Assembly (NCBI GenBank): GCA_013152755.1
Contig: JAADFR010000104.1
Coordinates: 7,899 to 40,950, forward strand
From: Alphaproteobacteria bacterium
GTDB lineage: Bacteria; Pseudomonadota; Alphaproteobacteria; Sphingomonadales; Emcibacteraceae
Length of the DNA stretch: 33,052 nucleotides
Direction of reading: 5' to 3'
Shown here: piece by piece, positions 1-9,137 of the stretch
How positions within the stretch are numbered: position 1 is the stretch's first letter
Layout: each line of letters opens with the position of its first letter
Notes under the pieces: generated by a model
The model's input: only the letters and a program-made list of their open reading frames with translations
Told to the model about the DNA's origin: nothing
Database searches by the model: none
Translations under genes and position numbers: made by a program

Positions 1-140
1 GAAGAATTTGTTCTTATGAAATAATATCCTGTTGAAAGTATATTTTTTAGAAGAAAATTTCTCAAACCTGTTGATTTTTCTGGCCTTGTGGGGCGAAGGG
101 TTTTATATGAAGCCCTGAGTTTAAAAGAATGGATGGACAT
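1..140. other. Upstream region of the DAHP synthase gene
   Basis: This AT-rich stretch precedes the first gene. I see no well-spaced -35/-10 pair. A weak imperfect hairpin lies at 97-116, with AGGG and TT pairing with AA and CCCT around a bulged G. There is no convincing leader peptide: the two short ATG frames, at 17 and 108, stop after two or three codons. A gene or promoter element could lie just outside the window. Confidence 0.3.
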
Positions 141-1529
141 ATGAGTAAGAACTGGACACCGGATAGTTGGCGGACAAAAGCCATACGGCAGGTTCCGACC
201 TATACCGACCCGGCAGAACTTGAAAAAGTTGAGGCAGAATTAAGTATCTGTCCGCCATTGGTTTTTGCGGGTGAAGCAAGACGCCTGACGTCGCAGCTGG
301 CAGACGTGGCCCAAGGCAAGGCTTTTTTATTGCAGGGCGGTGACTGTGCGGAGAGCTTCGATGAATTTCATGCGGATAATATTCGCGATACCTTCCGGGT
401 ATTGCTTCAGATGTCCGTGGCCATGACCTATGCGGCGGCCTGTCCGGTGGTCAAAGTAGGCCGTATGGCGGGGCAATTTGCCAAGCCGCGCAGTTCGGAT
501 TTTGAAACGGAAAATGGCGTTGAATTGCCCAGCTACCGGGGGGACATCATCAACGGGCTGGAATTTACCGCTGAATCCCGCATCCCGGACCCCAAACGCA
601 TGTTGAAGGCTTACAGTCAGTCGGCGTCCACGCTGAACCTGCTTCGCGCCTTTGCTCAGGGGGGGTATGCCAATTTGCATAAGGTTCACCAGTGGAATCT
701 GGAGTTCGTTAAAAATAACCCGGCGTCGGAACAATATAGCGATATGGCGGACCGTATTGACGAAGCTCTGCGCTTTATGCGGGCCTGCGGCGTTGATGCG
801 GATACCCGTGAATTAAGCGGTACAGATTTCTATACCTCCCACGAGGCTTTGCTGCTGTGGTATGAGGAAGCCCTGACCCGTGTGGACAGCACAACGGGCG
901 GCTGGTACGACACATCGGGCCATATGTTATGGGTGGGCGACCGGACCCGGATTCTGGATGAAGCCCATATTGAATTTCTGTCCGGCATTGGCAACCCGCT
1001 CGGGGTCAAGGTGGGGCCGACTACGGATATGGATGATTTGATTCGCATTTTGGACAAGCTCAACCCGCAAAATGAGGCCGGACGGATCACTTTAATCTGC
1101 CGTATGGGGGCCGATCTTTTGGAAGAAAAACTACCGCCTGTTATCCGCCGGATCACGGAAGAAGGCTGTCAGGTTGTCTGGTCGTCGGACCCCATGCATG
1201 GTAATACCATCAAGTCGTCTACCGGTTTTAAAACCCGTCCTTTTGAGCAGGTTTTGGCAGAAATCCGCCGCTTTTTCCGGGTGCATCGCACCATGGGCAC
1301 CTATGCGGGCGGGGTTCACTTTGAGATGACCGGACAGAATGTGACCGAATGTACGGGAGGGGCCGAGGCCATCACCGATGAGAAGTTGGCTGACCGTTAC
1401 CGCACATTCTGTGACCCACGCCTGAACGCCAGCCAGTCACTTGAGCTTGCCTTTTTGATCGCAGAAAGTCTAAAAGAAGAACGTCAGGCATTGGCATTGC
1501 AGAAACAGGGTGATACTGCGCAGGCCTGA
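141..1529 (+). CDS. aroG: Class II 3-deoxy-7-phosphoheptulonate (DAHP) synthase
   Basis: It condenses phosphoenolpyruvate with erythrose 4-phosphate, the first step of the shikimate pathway to aromatic amino acids. The family is the plant/mycobacterial class II type, not the E. coli AroG/F/H type. Counting from an ATG at 129, the expected metal ligands are Cys73 (in GGDCAES), His357 (DPMHGNT), Glu399 (HFEMTG) and Asp429 (CDPRLN). Their spacing closely matches the mycobacterial enzyme as I recall it. I chose the ATG at 141 ([10 protein letters not shown]) because the family usually starts there and a purine-rich GGATGGA precedes it; the ATG at 129 would add four residues. The protein is about 462 residues, full length for the family. 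nadE follows within about 20 bases, so the two are probably cotranscribed. Confidence 0.95.
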   Translation: MSKNWTPDSWRTKAIRQVPTYTDPAELEKVEAELSICPPLVFAGEARRLTSQLADVAQGKAFLLQGGDCAESFDEFHADNIRDTFRVLLQMSVAMTYAAACPVVKVGRMAGQFAKPRSSDFETENGVELPSYRGDIINGLEFTAESRIPDPKRMLKAYSQSASTLNLLRAFAQGGYANLHKVHQWNLEFVKNNPASEQYSDMADRIDEALRFMRACGVDADTRELSGTDFYTSHEALLLWYEEALTRVDSTTGGWYDTSGHMLWVGDRTRILDEAHIEFLSGIGNPLGVKVGPTTDMDDLIRILDKLNPQNEAGRITLICRMGADLLEEKLPPVIRRITEEGCQVVWSSDPMHGNTIKSSTGFKTRPFEQVLAEIRRFFRVHRTMGTYAGGVHFEMTGQNVTECTGGAEAITDEKLADRYRTFCDPRLNASQSLELAFLIAESLKEERQALALQKQGDTAQA

Positions 1530-1540
1530 TTTGAAAGGGT

Positions 1541-3208
1541 TTGAAACAGTTGAAAATCACGCTTGCAAGTCTGAACCCCACGGTTGGGGATTTATCCGGT
1601 AATTTTGATAAAATTCTGGCCGCGCGGGAGACTGCGCGGCAGAATGATGCCGACCTTGTGGTCTATAGCGAGCTGTGCCTGATCGGCTATCCACCGGAAG
1701 ATATTGTCCTGAAAGGAGCTTTCCAGAAGGCAGCTATGGACAAGGTCACGGAACTGGCGGCTCTGTCCGCAGATGACGGACCGGCCATGCTGATTGGGAC
1801 TTGTTGGCGGGAAGGGGCACAGCTCTATAATTCCGCCATTTTACTGGATAAGGGCAAGATCGCCGCCATCCGTCACAAGGTTGATTTGCCCAATTACGGC
1901 GTATTTGACGAAAAGCGCGTATTTGCCGCCGGGCCGGACCCAAAAGCTTTGTCTTTTCGGGGGGTGAAGCTGGGCGTTATGATCTGCGAGGATATGTGGC
2001 AGCCGGAGGTATCCAATGCCCTATGCACAGACGGGGCTGAAATTCTGATTGTCCTCAATGGCTCCCCCTTTGAGCAGGGCAAGCATGAGGAACGCGAGAC
2101 ATTGGCACAGGAACGGGTTTCCGAGACATCGCGGCCTCTGATTTATGTCAATCAGGTGGGCGGGCAGGATGAACTAGCCTTTGATGGCGGTGGTTTTGTG
2201 CTAAATGGGGATGGACAGCTTGCGGTGCGCAGTGAAAGCTGGCGGGAAAATATCCATGAGACAGTCTGGCAGAATGATACAGGCGTATGGGCCTGCGTTC
2301 CCGCAGATATACATGAGGTGCCAACGGGCCATGAGGCCCTGTATCAGGCCATGATGACCGGCCTTCGGGATTATGTGCAGAAAAACCGTTTCCCCGGTGT
2401 GGTGCTGGGCATGTCCGGCGGCATTGACAGTGCCATCAGTGCGGTGGTGGCCGTGGATGCTTTGGGCGCGGACAAGGTTCATCTGGTGATGATGCCGTCA
2501 AAATATACTAGCGAGGAAAGCCTGCTGGATGCGGCCCTCTGTGCGGACTGGATCGGGGCGCGGATTGATAATATTCCCATTGAACCAGCGGTTCAGGCCT
2601 ATGATGTGATGCTGGCCGGGCAGTTTGCCGGGACGGAGGCCGACACCACTGAGGAAAATCTGCAATCGCGGATCAGGGCGGTTTTGCTCATGGCGATCAG
2701 CAATAAATTTGGCCATATGGTGCTGACCACGGGCAATAAATCGGAAATGTCCGTGGGCTATGCGACGCTGTACGGCGATATGTGCGGTGGTTATTCGGTC
2801 TTGAAAGACCTCTATAAAACGGATGTTTTTGCCCTTAGCGAATGGCGTAATAGTCACCATCCCACAGGCGGCCTTGGGCCAAAGGGACAGGTCATGCCGG
2901 AAAATATCATCACCAAGCCACCCACGGCTGAGCTGAAACCGGATCAGACGGATCAGGACAGCCTGCCGCCCTATGAAATACTGGATGATATTCTGAACTG
3001 CCTTGTGGAACAGGAAATGCCTGTGGCGGACATTGTGGCCAAAGGCCATGACAGAGAGACGGTTGCACGCATCGAGCATCTGCTGTATATCGCGGAGTAT
3101 AAAAGACGACAGGCCCCGCCCGGTGTTAAACTGACCCGGCGGAATTTTGGCCGGGATCGTCGTTATCCCATAACCAACGGTTTTCGCAATGCCAAAACCG
3201 AAGAATGA
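1541..3208 (+). CDS. nadE: Glutamine-dependent NAD+ synthetase
   Basis: It amidates nicotinic acid adenine dinucleotide to NAD+ using glutamine-derived ammonia and ATP. An N-terminal nitrilase-type glutaminase domain (about residues 1-270) carries the triad Glu44 (YSELCLIGYPPED), Lys113 (RHKVDLPN) and Cys149 (VMICEDMW). The C-terminal synthetase domain holds the ATP pyrophosphatase loop SGGIDS at residues 292-297. The frame has no ATG near its start. It opens with TTG at 1541, and a second in-frame TTG lies at 1550. The purine run GAAAGGG ending at 1539 sits too close to the first and better (10 bases) before the second, so the true start may be 1550. Full length for the two-domain form. It lies between the DAHP synthase gene and gltX, with 12 bases to gltX. 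Confidence 0.95.
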   Translation: MKQLKITLASLNPTVGDLSGNFDKILAARETARQNDADLVVYSELCLIGYPPEDIVLKGAFQKAAMDKVTELAALSADDGPAMLIGTCWREGAQLYNSAILLDKGKIAAIRHKVDLPNYGVFDEKRVFAAGPDPKALSFRGVKLGVMICEDMWQPEVSNALCTDGAEILIVLNGSPFEQGKHEERETLAQERVSETSRPLIYVNQVGGQDELAFDGGGFVLNGDGQLAVRSESWRENIHETVWQNDTGVWACVPADIHEVPTGHEALYQAMMTGLRDYVQKNRFPGVVLGMSGGIDSAISAVVAVDALGADKVHLVMMPSKYTSEESLLDAALCADWIGARIDNIPIEPAVQAYDVMLAGQFAGTEADTTEENLQSRIRAVLLMAISNKFGHMVLTTGNKSEMSVGYATLYGDMCGGYSVLKDLYKTDVFALSEWRNSHHPTGGLGPKGQVMPENIITKPPTAELKPDQTDQDSLPPYEILDDILNCLVEQEMPVADIVAKGHDRETVARIEHLLYIAEYKRRQAPPGVKLTRRNFGRDRRYPITNGFRNAKTEE

Positions 3209-3220
3209 GAAAAAATATTT

Positions 3221-4552
3221 ATGTCCGTAAAAGTTCGCTTTGCCCCAAGCCCCACCGGGCTTTTGCATGTGGGAAATATCCGTACCGCCCTAGTTAACTG
3301 GCTTTTTTGTCGCCAGCAGGGCGGAACATTCCTGTTGCGTTTTGATGATACGGATGCGGCGCGCTCGACCGAGGATTTTGCCGAGGCCATTGAACGGGAT
3401 CTCACATGGTTGGGCCTGACATGGGATGAAACTGCCCGTCAGTCGGACCGCATTGACCGTTACGCTCAGGCCGTGGAAAAACTCAAAGCAGACGGGCGTC
3501 TGTATCCCTGCTATGAAACCGGGCAGGAACTGGAGCTTAAACGCAAAGTTCAGCTGGGGCAGGGCAAGCCGCCCGTATATGACCGGGCCGGACTGTCTTT
3601 GACAGAGGGTGAAATTGCCACCTATGAAGCCGAGGGCCGTGCGCCCCACTGGCGGTTCAAGCTGAACCTGCCCGCGCGGGTGGAATGGCATGATCTGGTC
3701 AAGGGGCCCTTGAGCTTTGACCTTGAGGCCCTGAGCGATCCTATCCTGATCCGCGGGGACGGCAGCTTTCTCTATACCCTGCCATCGGTGGTCGATGATA
3801 TAGACTTTGAAATTACCCATATTATGCGCGGTGAGGACCATGCGACCAATAGCGCGGTTCAGACACAGTTGTTTGAGGCCCTAGGCGGCAGGACGCCGGC
3901 CTATGCGCATTTCTCCCTGCTCACCGGGGCAGGAGGTGAGGGGCTGTCAAAACGTCTTGGCACCGCAAGTATTCAGTCCTACCGGGATGAGGACGGTTTG
4001 GAAGCCATGAGTATCAACAGCCTTCTGGCGCGGCTTGGTTCCTCTGAGCCCATTGAACCGATGACCTCTTTGGAGCCGTTGATTGCGGGGTTTTATTTCG
4101 CCAAATACAGCCGCTCTACCGCTAAATTTGACCCCAAGGATCTTGAGGTTTTGAATGCTAAAATCCTTCATCAAACGGATTTTTCCGCTGTGGCGGATCG
4201 CCTTGACGGCGTTGATGAGGCTCTGTGGAATATATGCCGGAATAATATCAATAAACTTAATGATATTAATATGTTCCGAACTATAGTTAAAGGGCCGCTT
4301 GAACCAAAAATTGAGGATCAATCCTTTTTGGATCAGGCCTTGGGCTTGCTGCCAGCGGCCCCGTGGGATGAAACCACTTGGAAAAGCTGGACCACCGTGG
4401 TTAAGGAACAGACCGGGGCCAAGGGCCGCTCTTTGTTTATGCCCCTGCGTCAGGCGATCACGGGCATGGATCACGGGCCGGAGATGGGGGCTTTGCTGCC
4501 GCTCATTGACCCGGAAATTGTTAAGGCCCGCCTTCAGGGTAAGGTCGCATGA
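3221..4552 (+). CDS. gltX: Glutamyl-tRNA synthetase
   Basis: It charges tRNA-Glu, and possibly tRNA-Gln in bacteria that use the amidotransferase route. The class I signature [11 protein letters not shown] places the HIGH-like motif at residues 16-19 (HVGN). The KMSKS-like loop is LSKRL at 242-246. At 443 residues it is slightly short against the E. coli enzyme. The zinc-binding cysteine cluster of E. coli GluRS is not evident: around residue 100 I see PCYETGQ, with one Cys only. Many alphaproteobacteria carry two GluRS paralogues, and this could be one of such a pair; the window cannot show whether another exists. Its TGA overlaps the ATG of cysS by four bases, which suggests translational coupling. 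Confidence 0.94.
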   Translation: MSVKVRFAPSPTGLLHVGNIRTALVNWLFCRQQGGTFLLRFDDTDAARSTEDFAEAIERDLTWLGLTWDETARQSDRIDRYAQAVEKLKADGRLYPCYETGQELELKRKVQLGQGKPPVYDRAGLSLTEGEIATYEAEGRAPHWRFKLNLPARVEWHDLVKGPLSFDLEALSDPILIRGDGSFLYTLPSVVDDIDFEITHIMRGEDHATNSAVQTQLFEALGGRTPAYAHFSLLTGAGGEGLSKRLGTASIQSYRDEDGLEAMSINSLLARLGSSEPIEPMTSLEPLIAGFYFAKYSRSTAKFDPKDLEVLNAKILHQTDFSAVADRLDGVDEALWNICRNNINKLNDINMFRTIVKGPLEPKIEDQSFLDQALGLLPAAPWDETTWKSWTTVVKEQTGAKGRSLFMPLRQAITGMDHGPEMGALLPLIDPEIVKARLQGKVA

Positions 4553-5889
4553 AACTCAAACTTTACAACACCCTGACCAGGAAAAAAGAAGACTTTAAAC
4601 CGATCAAGCCGGATTATGTGAGCCTTTATGTTTGCGGCCCGACGGTCTATAACTATGCCCATGTGGGCAATGCGCGGCCTGTTGTGGTGTTTGACCTGTT
4701 GGTGCGGCTGTTACGCCATGACTATAAAAAAGTCACCTACGCGCGCAATATAACCGATATTGACGACAAGATTATTGAGGCCGCCCAGCAGAGCGGGATG
4801 GCAATTTCCGATATTACCGAGAAATATGCTGCGATCTATGCGGCAGATATGGCGGCGCTCAATGCGGGATCACCGGATATTACGCCAAAAGCCACCGACT
4901 ATATTGACCAGATGATTGTCATGACAGCGGACTTGATAGACAAAGGCCATGCCTACGAACAGGACGGTCATGTGCTGTTTTCCGTCCCCAGCATGGCTGA
5001 TTATGGTGAGCTGTCGGGCCGCAAGCTCAATGAAATGATCGCCGGGGCGCGGGTTGATGTGGCGTCATACAAGAAAGATGCCGCTGATTTCATTCTGTGG
5101 AAGCCCTCCACGGATGAACAGCCGGGATGGGACAGCCCGTGGGGCCGGGGCCGTCCGGGCTGGCATCTGGAATGTAGCTGCATGATTGAGGATAATTTTG
5201 GACCGACCATTGATATTCACGGCGGCGGGCTGGACCTGATCTTCCCTCACCATGAAAATGAAATCGCCCAAAGCCGCTGTGCCCATGATGGGGCGCCGTT
5301 GGCTAATTATTGGATGCATAATGGGTATCTTACGGTGGACGGCGAGAAAATGTCCAAATCCCTTGGCAATTTTGTCACGGTTCATGACTTGCTGGAAGAA
5401 TTTCCCGGCAAAGGCGAAGCCATCCGCATGTGCCTGCTCACCGCCCATTACCGCCAACCTGTAGATTTCAGCCGTGATGGTATCCGGCAAGCCCAAAAAC
5501 AACTGGACCGCTGGTATCGCCTGACCAAAGACGTTGAGACGGACGGGGTTGAGGTGCCGGAACCCATTTTGGACGCCCTGCGCGATGACCTGAACACCCC
5601 AAAAGCCATTGCCGAACTGAACAGCCTTGCCAAAAAGGCCGTGAATGATGATACGGCCAAGAAACAGCTAAAAGCCGCCGCTAATCTGTTTGGCGTTTTG
5701 GAGCAGGATGATTGGTTTGACGGGGGCAGGGATGATGAAACGGCAGCAATTGAAAAGCTGATTGTTGAACGCGCGGAAGCCAAGAAGAACAAAGACTTCA
5801 CCCGTGCCGATGAAATCCGTAATGACCTTGCTGAGCAGGGCATAGCCTTGTTGGATGGCCCAGACGGCACCACATGGGAACGAAAGTAG
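4549..5889 (+). CDS. cysS: Cysteinyl-tRNA synthetase
   Basis: It charges tRNA-Cys with cysteine. The class I HIGH motif is HVGN at residues 38-41, and KMSKS is intact at 267-271. The four zinc ligands known from E. coli CysRS are all present at matching positions: Cys29 (VCGPTVYN), Cys209 (LECSC), His234 and Glu238 (PHHENE). Length (446 residues) is standard, with the helical anticodon-binding region at the C terminus. The start overlaps the gltX stop (ATGA). It is the last gene of the plus-strand cluster and faces the minus-strand SDR gene across a repeat-filled gap of 261 bases. Confidence 0.97.
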   Translation: MKLKLYNTLTRKKEDFKPIKPDYVSLYVCGPTVYNYAHVGNARPVVVFDLLVRLLRHDYKKVTYARNITDIDDKIIEAAQQSGMAISDITEKYAAIYAADMAALNAGSPDITPKATDYIDQMIVMTADLIDKGHAYEQDGHVLFSVPSMADYGELSGRKLNEMIAGARVDVASYKKDAADFILWKPSTDEQPGWDSPWGRGRPGWHLECSCMIEDNFGPTIDIHGGGLDLIFPHHENEIAQSRCAHDGAPLANYWMHNGYLTVDGEKMSKSLGNFVTVHDLLEEFPGKGEAIRMCLLTAHYRQPVDFSRDGIRQAQKQLDRWYRLTKDVETDGVEVPEPILDALRDDLNTPKAIAELNSLAKKAVNDDTAKKQLKAAANLFGVLEQDDWFDGGRDDETAAIEKLIVERAEAKKNKDFTRADEIRNDLAEQGIALLDGPDGTTWERK

Positions 5890-5921
5890 TTTTTTCTCCC
5901 ATTATTTATGCTTTTTTCTCC

Positions 5922-6017
5922 CGTCATTCCTGCGTAGGCAGGAATCTAGCTAAAGAAAAATGACTTCGTAGAAGACTTGATTTGTTTCACTGGGTTCCTG
6001 CCTCCGCAGGAACGACA
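5922..6017. repeat. Paired palindromic repeat, first of two in the cysS/SDR gap
   Basis: Two 25-base arms, 5922-5946 and 5993-6017, are inverted copies of each other with about 21 of 25 positions matching. Each arm is itself an imperfect palindrome with a TTCCTGC...GCAGGAA core. The arms are separated by about 46 AT-rich bases. The consensus resembles the dispersed GTCATTCC...GGAATC palindromes of many alphaproteobacterial genomes. A transcript through either arm would fold, so it may also act as a 3' end for cysS or for the facing SDR gene. Confidence 0.8.
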
Positions 6018-6046
6018 GCTGTTTGGATATTTTGTCACCCCATTAG

Positions 6047-6126
6047 GTTATTCTGAACTTGTTTCAGAATCCACCTGTCCACCATCTAGATATTCGAAAC
6101 ATGGACCCTGAACTAAATTTAGGGTG
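6047..6126. repeat. Paired palindromic repeat, second of two in the cysS/SDR gap
   Basis: The left arm (about 6050-6073) is the palindrome TTCTGAA-CTTG-TTTCAGAA followed by TCCA. The right arm (about 6101-6126) is ACCCTGAA...TTTAGGGT preceded by TGG. The reverse complement of the right arm aligns with the left arm at about 15 of 21 positions, ending in the same TCCA. This gives the same arm-spacer-arm design as the neighbouring repeat but with a different core. It lies directly 3' of the minus-strand SDR stop codon, where it could act as a terminator. Confidence 0.65.
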
Positions 6127-6150
6127 GCACGTTTGTGTGGGGGAGGGCGT

Positions 6151-6894
6151 TTAGAGAATTTCCCCGTAAACGCCGGCCTTATAATCCCTATAGGAAATAA
6201 TCCGGCCATTTTCTTGAAATTGGGGCAGGCACATTTTTACAAACAGCGGTGCAATGTCGTCGGGGGTGTCCAGAGTGTCCGGGTCCTCTCCGGGCATGGC
6301 GGCGGAACGCATGTTGGTGCGGATGGGGCCGGGGTTGAGGATATTGGCCCGGATGCTGGTCACATTGGCCACCTCAAGGGCATAGGTCTTGACCATGCAA
6401 TTGAGCGCGGCTTTGGTGGTGGCATAACCGCCCCAATAGGCCCGGCAGTCTTCGGCTACTGTAGAGGTCACAAAAACCGCTCTTGCGGCCTCTGCGGCCT
6501 TTAGAAGCGGGTCAAAGGAGCGTAACAGACGGTAATTGGCGGTCACATTGATCGCCATCAGCTTTTCCCATTCTTTAGGTGAAATATGGCCAAGGGGGCT
6601 GATCGGGCCAAGGATGCCCGCATTACCGATCAGAATATCCAGCCGTCCCCATATTTCGGCCACATGGCCGCCGAGCCTGTCAATGGCGTCGAAATCCTGT
6701 AAATCCATGGGGACAAGGGTGGTTTCAGCCCCAAGTTCGCGTACCGCATCATCCATTTCTTCCAAGGCACCGGTGGTGCGGCCTGTCAAAATAATATGAG
6801 CACCTTCGCGGGCGAGGGCCTTTGCCACACCAGCCCCAATGCCGCGCGTCGCCCCTGTAATCAGGGCAACTTTTCCATTCAGTCGTTTTGTCAT
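6151..6894 (-). CDS. SDR-family NAD(P)-dependent oxidoreductase
   Basis: A classical short-chain dehydrogenase of 247 residues. The Rossmann glycine motif is TGATRGIG at residues 13-20, NAG occurs in the middle (GNAGILG), and the catalytic set is Ser144, Tyr157 and Lys161 (YATTK). The substrate is unknown; overall style recalls the YciK-like group often found beside purF in alphaproteobacteria. The frame is open further upstream, but those residues lie in purF. The start MTKRLNGKVALITG fits the family, and its ATG overlaps the purF TGA by four bases. It is the last gene of the minus-strand cluster, so it is probably translated from the same transcript as purF. Confidence 0.9.
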   Translation of the reverse strand: MTKRLNGKVALITGATRGIGAGVAKALAREGAHIILTGRTTGALEEMDDAVRELGAETTLVPMDLQDFDAIDRLGGHVAEIWGRLDILIGNAGILGPISPLGHISPKEWEKLMAINVTANYRLLRSFDPLLKAAEAARAVFVTSTVAEDCRAYWGGYATTKAALNCMVKTYALEVANVTSIRANILNPGPIRTNMRSAAMPGEDPDTLDTPDDIAPLFVKMCLPQFQENGRIISYRDYKAGVYGEIL

Positions 6895-8393
6895 GATTTT
6901 AATCTTATTTCTTTGAGGAATGAAATTTGCGCCGGGGCGTCTTTCTGTTCCTTGTCCGTCAGGGAGGTGGGATATTCCCCGGTAAAACAGGCGTCGCAAT
7001 ATTGGGGATTATCACTGTCCCGCATGCTTTCGCTAACGGCGCGGTATAATCCGTCGATGGAGACAAAGTCGAGGCTGTCCGCCCCGATATATTTTGTCAT
7101 TTCCGCAATTGTCATATTGGCCGCCAGCAATTTATCTTTTTCCGGGGTATCAACACCGTAATAGCAGGGGCCGGTGGTGGGCGGGCTGGCGATGCGCATA
7201 TGAACCTCTTTGGCGCCGGCCTGACGCACCATGTCAACGATCTTAGTCGAGGTGGTGCCGCGCACAATACTGTCATCTACCAGCACAACAATCTTGCCTT
7301 CCAGCTCCCCCCGGTTGGCGTTATGTTTCAGCTTAACGCCCAGATGGCGGATCTGGTCAGAGGGCTCGATGAAGGTCCGGCCTACATAATGATTACGGAT
7401 GATGCCCAGCTCAAAGGGAATACCCGCTTCCTGCGCATAGCCAATGGCCGCCGGGGTGCCGGAATCCGGGACCGGAACCACAAGGTCCGCATTGACCTTT
7501 GCTTCCTTGGCCAGCTCCTTGCCAATATTCTTGCGCACCTTATAGATACTCTGCCCGCCGGACAGGCTGTCGGGACGTGAGAAATAGACATGCTCGAAAA
7601 TACAGGGCCGGGGTTTATGGGTTCCAAAAGGTTTCATGGAATGAATTTTACCGCCGGTGATGGTCACGACTTCACCTGGTTCCACATCGCGGATATAGTC
7701 CGCGCCAATAATATCCAGCGCGCAAGTCTCAGAGGCAAAAATGCAGCTGCCATTGGATAGCTTGCCTAATACCAGAGGACGCACGCCAAGGGGGTCACGG
7801 GCGCCAATCAGGCTGTCATTGCTGAGGGCGACGATGGCGAACGCCCCCTCAATCCGGCGCAGGGCATCGATAAAACGGTCTTTCAGCGTGAGATAGGTAC
7901 TGGTGGCCACCAGATGAATGATAACCTCTGAATCCGACGTTGACTGAAAGATAGACCCCTTGCTGACCAACAATTGACGCAACGTCAGGGCATTGGTCAG
8001 ATTGCCGTTATGGGCCACGGCGAACCCACCCGCAGACAGGTCGGCGAACAGGGGCTGGATATTGCGCATGCCCGACCCGCCCGATGTGGAATAGCGTACA
8101 TGGCCGATGGAGCAGTCCCCGGGCAGTGATTCGATCACCGGCTGGGAATTGAAATTATCGGCTACATGGCCCAAGGACTTATGGGAATGAAACTGGCTTT
8201 CATCACAGGACACGACCCCGGCGGCTTCCTGTCCCCGATGTTGCAGGGCATGGAGGCCAAGTACGGTTAGAGCGGAGGATTCAGGATGGTCGCAGATGCC
8301 GAAAACACCGCATTCATCGTGAAATTTATCTTCCTCAAATAAATGGGGGACAAAGGGTTCCATAGGTAACGGGCGGTGATTTCGATCTGTCAT
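6891..8393 (-). CDS. purF: Amidophosphoribosyltransferase
   Basis: It makes 5-phosphoribosylamine from PRPP and glutamine, the committed step of purine synthesis. The N-terminal nucleophile glutaminase domain has its cysteine at residue 28 (DECGVFG), which implies removal of a propeptide of 27 residues. If translation starts at Met11 the propeptide would be 17. The PRPP-binding phosphoribosyltransferase motif is VLVDDSIVRGTT in the C-terminal half. Length (500 residues) is normal. It follows cvpA after 66 bases, the classical cvpA-purF pairing, and overlaps the downstream SDR gene by ATGA. Confidence 0.97.
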   Translation of the reverse strand: MTDRNHRPLPMEPFVPHLFEEDKFHDECGVFGICDHPESSALTVLGLHALQHRGQEAAGVVSCDESQFHSHKSLGHVADNFNSQPVIESLPGDCSIGHVRYSTSGGSGMRNIQPLFADLSAGGFAVAHNGNLTNALTLRQLLVSKGSIFQSTSDSEVIIHLVATSTYLTLKDRFIDALRRIEGAFAIVALSNDSLIGARDPLGVRPLVLGKLSNGSCIFASETCALDIIGADYIRDVEPGEVVTITGGKIHSMKPFGTHKPRPCIFEHVYFSRPDSLSGGQSIYKVRKNIGKELAKEAKVNADLVVPVPDSGTPAAIGYAQEAGIPFELGIIRNHYVGRTFIEPSDQIRHLGVKLKHNANRGELEGKIVVLVDDSIVRGTTSTKIVDMVRQAGAKEVHMRIASPPTTGPCYYGVDTPEKDKLLAANMTIAEMTKYIGADSLDFVSIDGLYRAVSESMRDSDNPQYCDACFTGEYPTSLTDKEQKDAPAQISFLKEIRLKS

Positions 8394-8439
8394 GTGTAAC
8401 TCATCAAAATGGTGCTTTGTGGCCTTATATTGCCAATTG

Positions 8440-8461
8440 AAGGTTATGGGAACCTTTTTTT
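8440..8461 (+). terminator. Terminator-like hairpin facing the plus strand in the cvpA-purF gap
   Basis: On the plus strand, AAGGTT and AACCTT form a six-pair stem with loop ATGGG, followed at once by seven T residues (8455-8461). This is the layout of an intrinsic terminator for plus-strand transcription, yet no plus-strand gene ends here. On the coding (minus) strand the hairpin is preceded by As and has no T run after it. The stem is short, so activity is uncertain. Confidence 0.35.
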
Positions 8462-9128
8462 ATTCTTTTGATAATTCCTTAAAAAGTTTATCCATTTCCT
8501 TCTGATTTTCTTTTTTATATTGTTCGTCAGTCTTGTCTTTTTTATTCTTTGTACGAAAAGAGGATGTCATGTTTTTCAGCCTCTCAAGGGCTTCAATATC
8601 TTTACGTTTTTCGTTCAGGTCCAACTTGTCAAAATAGGGGTTCATGGCGGAAATCATGCTGGCCCCATATTGGATAAGGGGCCGGGATTTGGCCTGTTTG
8701 AACCAGTTTGGCAGATTATTCTCTGAAATAAATGGTGTGGTCAGCATATAGAGGGCGCTGATGACAAACATGCCGCTGAACAGACCAAATAGCAGGCCCA
8801 TGGCACTGTCGAGGGTGCCAATATCACTGTTGCGGACCATTTTGCCGACCATCCCGGCTACCAGCTTCAGGATCAGAAGGCTTAAGGCAAACATAACCGC
8901 GTAGGTAATGGCATAGGCAATGATTTCAGGCTGAATAATCTCATAGACATTGGGCATGACTTGCGGCGCGCCGTAGCTTGTCACCATGAAGGCCCCGCCC
9001 CAGGCCGCAAGGGTCAGGGCAGCGGCGGTAAAACCCCGAACATAGGAGGCAATGCCGAATATGAGCATGATCACCACCACCGTCGCGTCCAGCGGGTTGA
9101 AAGATATGCCTTGGGTCAATTCATTCAT
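8460..9128 (-). CDS. cvpA: CvpA-family inner-membrane protein
   Basis: A membrane protein of 222 residues with about four hydrophobic segments: roughly residues 14-35, 37-55, 68-92 and 108-128. It ends in a hydrophilic tail rich in Lys and Glu from about residue 175. The family was named for colicin V production in E. coli and has been linked to envelope stress tolerance; its molecular function is not settled. The position directly before purF is the conserved arrangement and supports the call. Its stop lies 66 bases before purF, and it starts 9 bases after the radA stop. Confidence 0.88.
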   Translation of the reverse strand: MNELTQGISFNPLDATVVVIMLIFGIASYVRGFTAAALTLAAWGGAFMVTSYGAPQVMPNVYEIIQPEIIAYAITYAVMFALSLLILKLVAGMVGKMVRNSDIGTLDSAMGLLFGLFSGMFVISALYMLTTPFISENNLPNWFKQAKSRPLIQYGASMISAMNPYFDKLDLNEKRKDIEALERLKNMTSSFRTKNKKDKTDEQYKKENQKEMDKLFKELSKE

Positions 9129-9137
9129 TAAAATTCT

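Noticed and set aside
97-116. Attenuator-like hairpin before the DAHP synthase gene
   Set aside because: The stem is short and bulged, there is no T run, and the short upstream frame has no run of aromatic codons.
2498-3268. Long minus-strand open frame (256 codons) opposite nadE
   Set aside because: It lies entirely opposite a confident gene, its product resembles nothing, and its composition is typical of a shadow frame.
6892-6999. N-terminal extension of the first SDR gene
   Set aside because: The frame is open here, but these residues overlap purF and do not look like an SDR. The ATG at 6894 in the ATGA overlap gives the normal family start.
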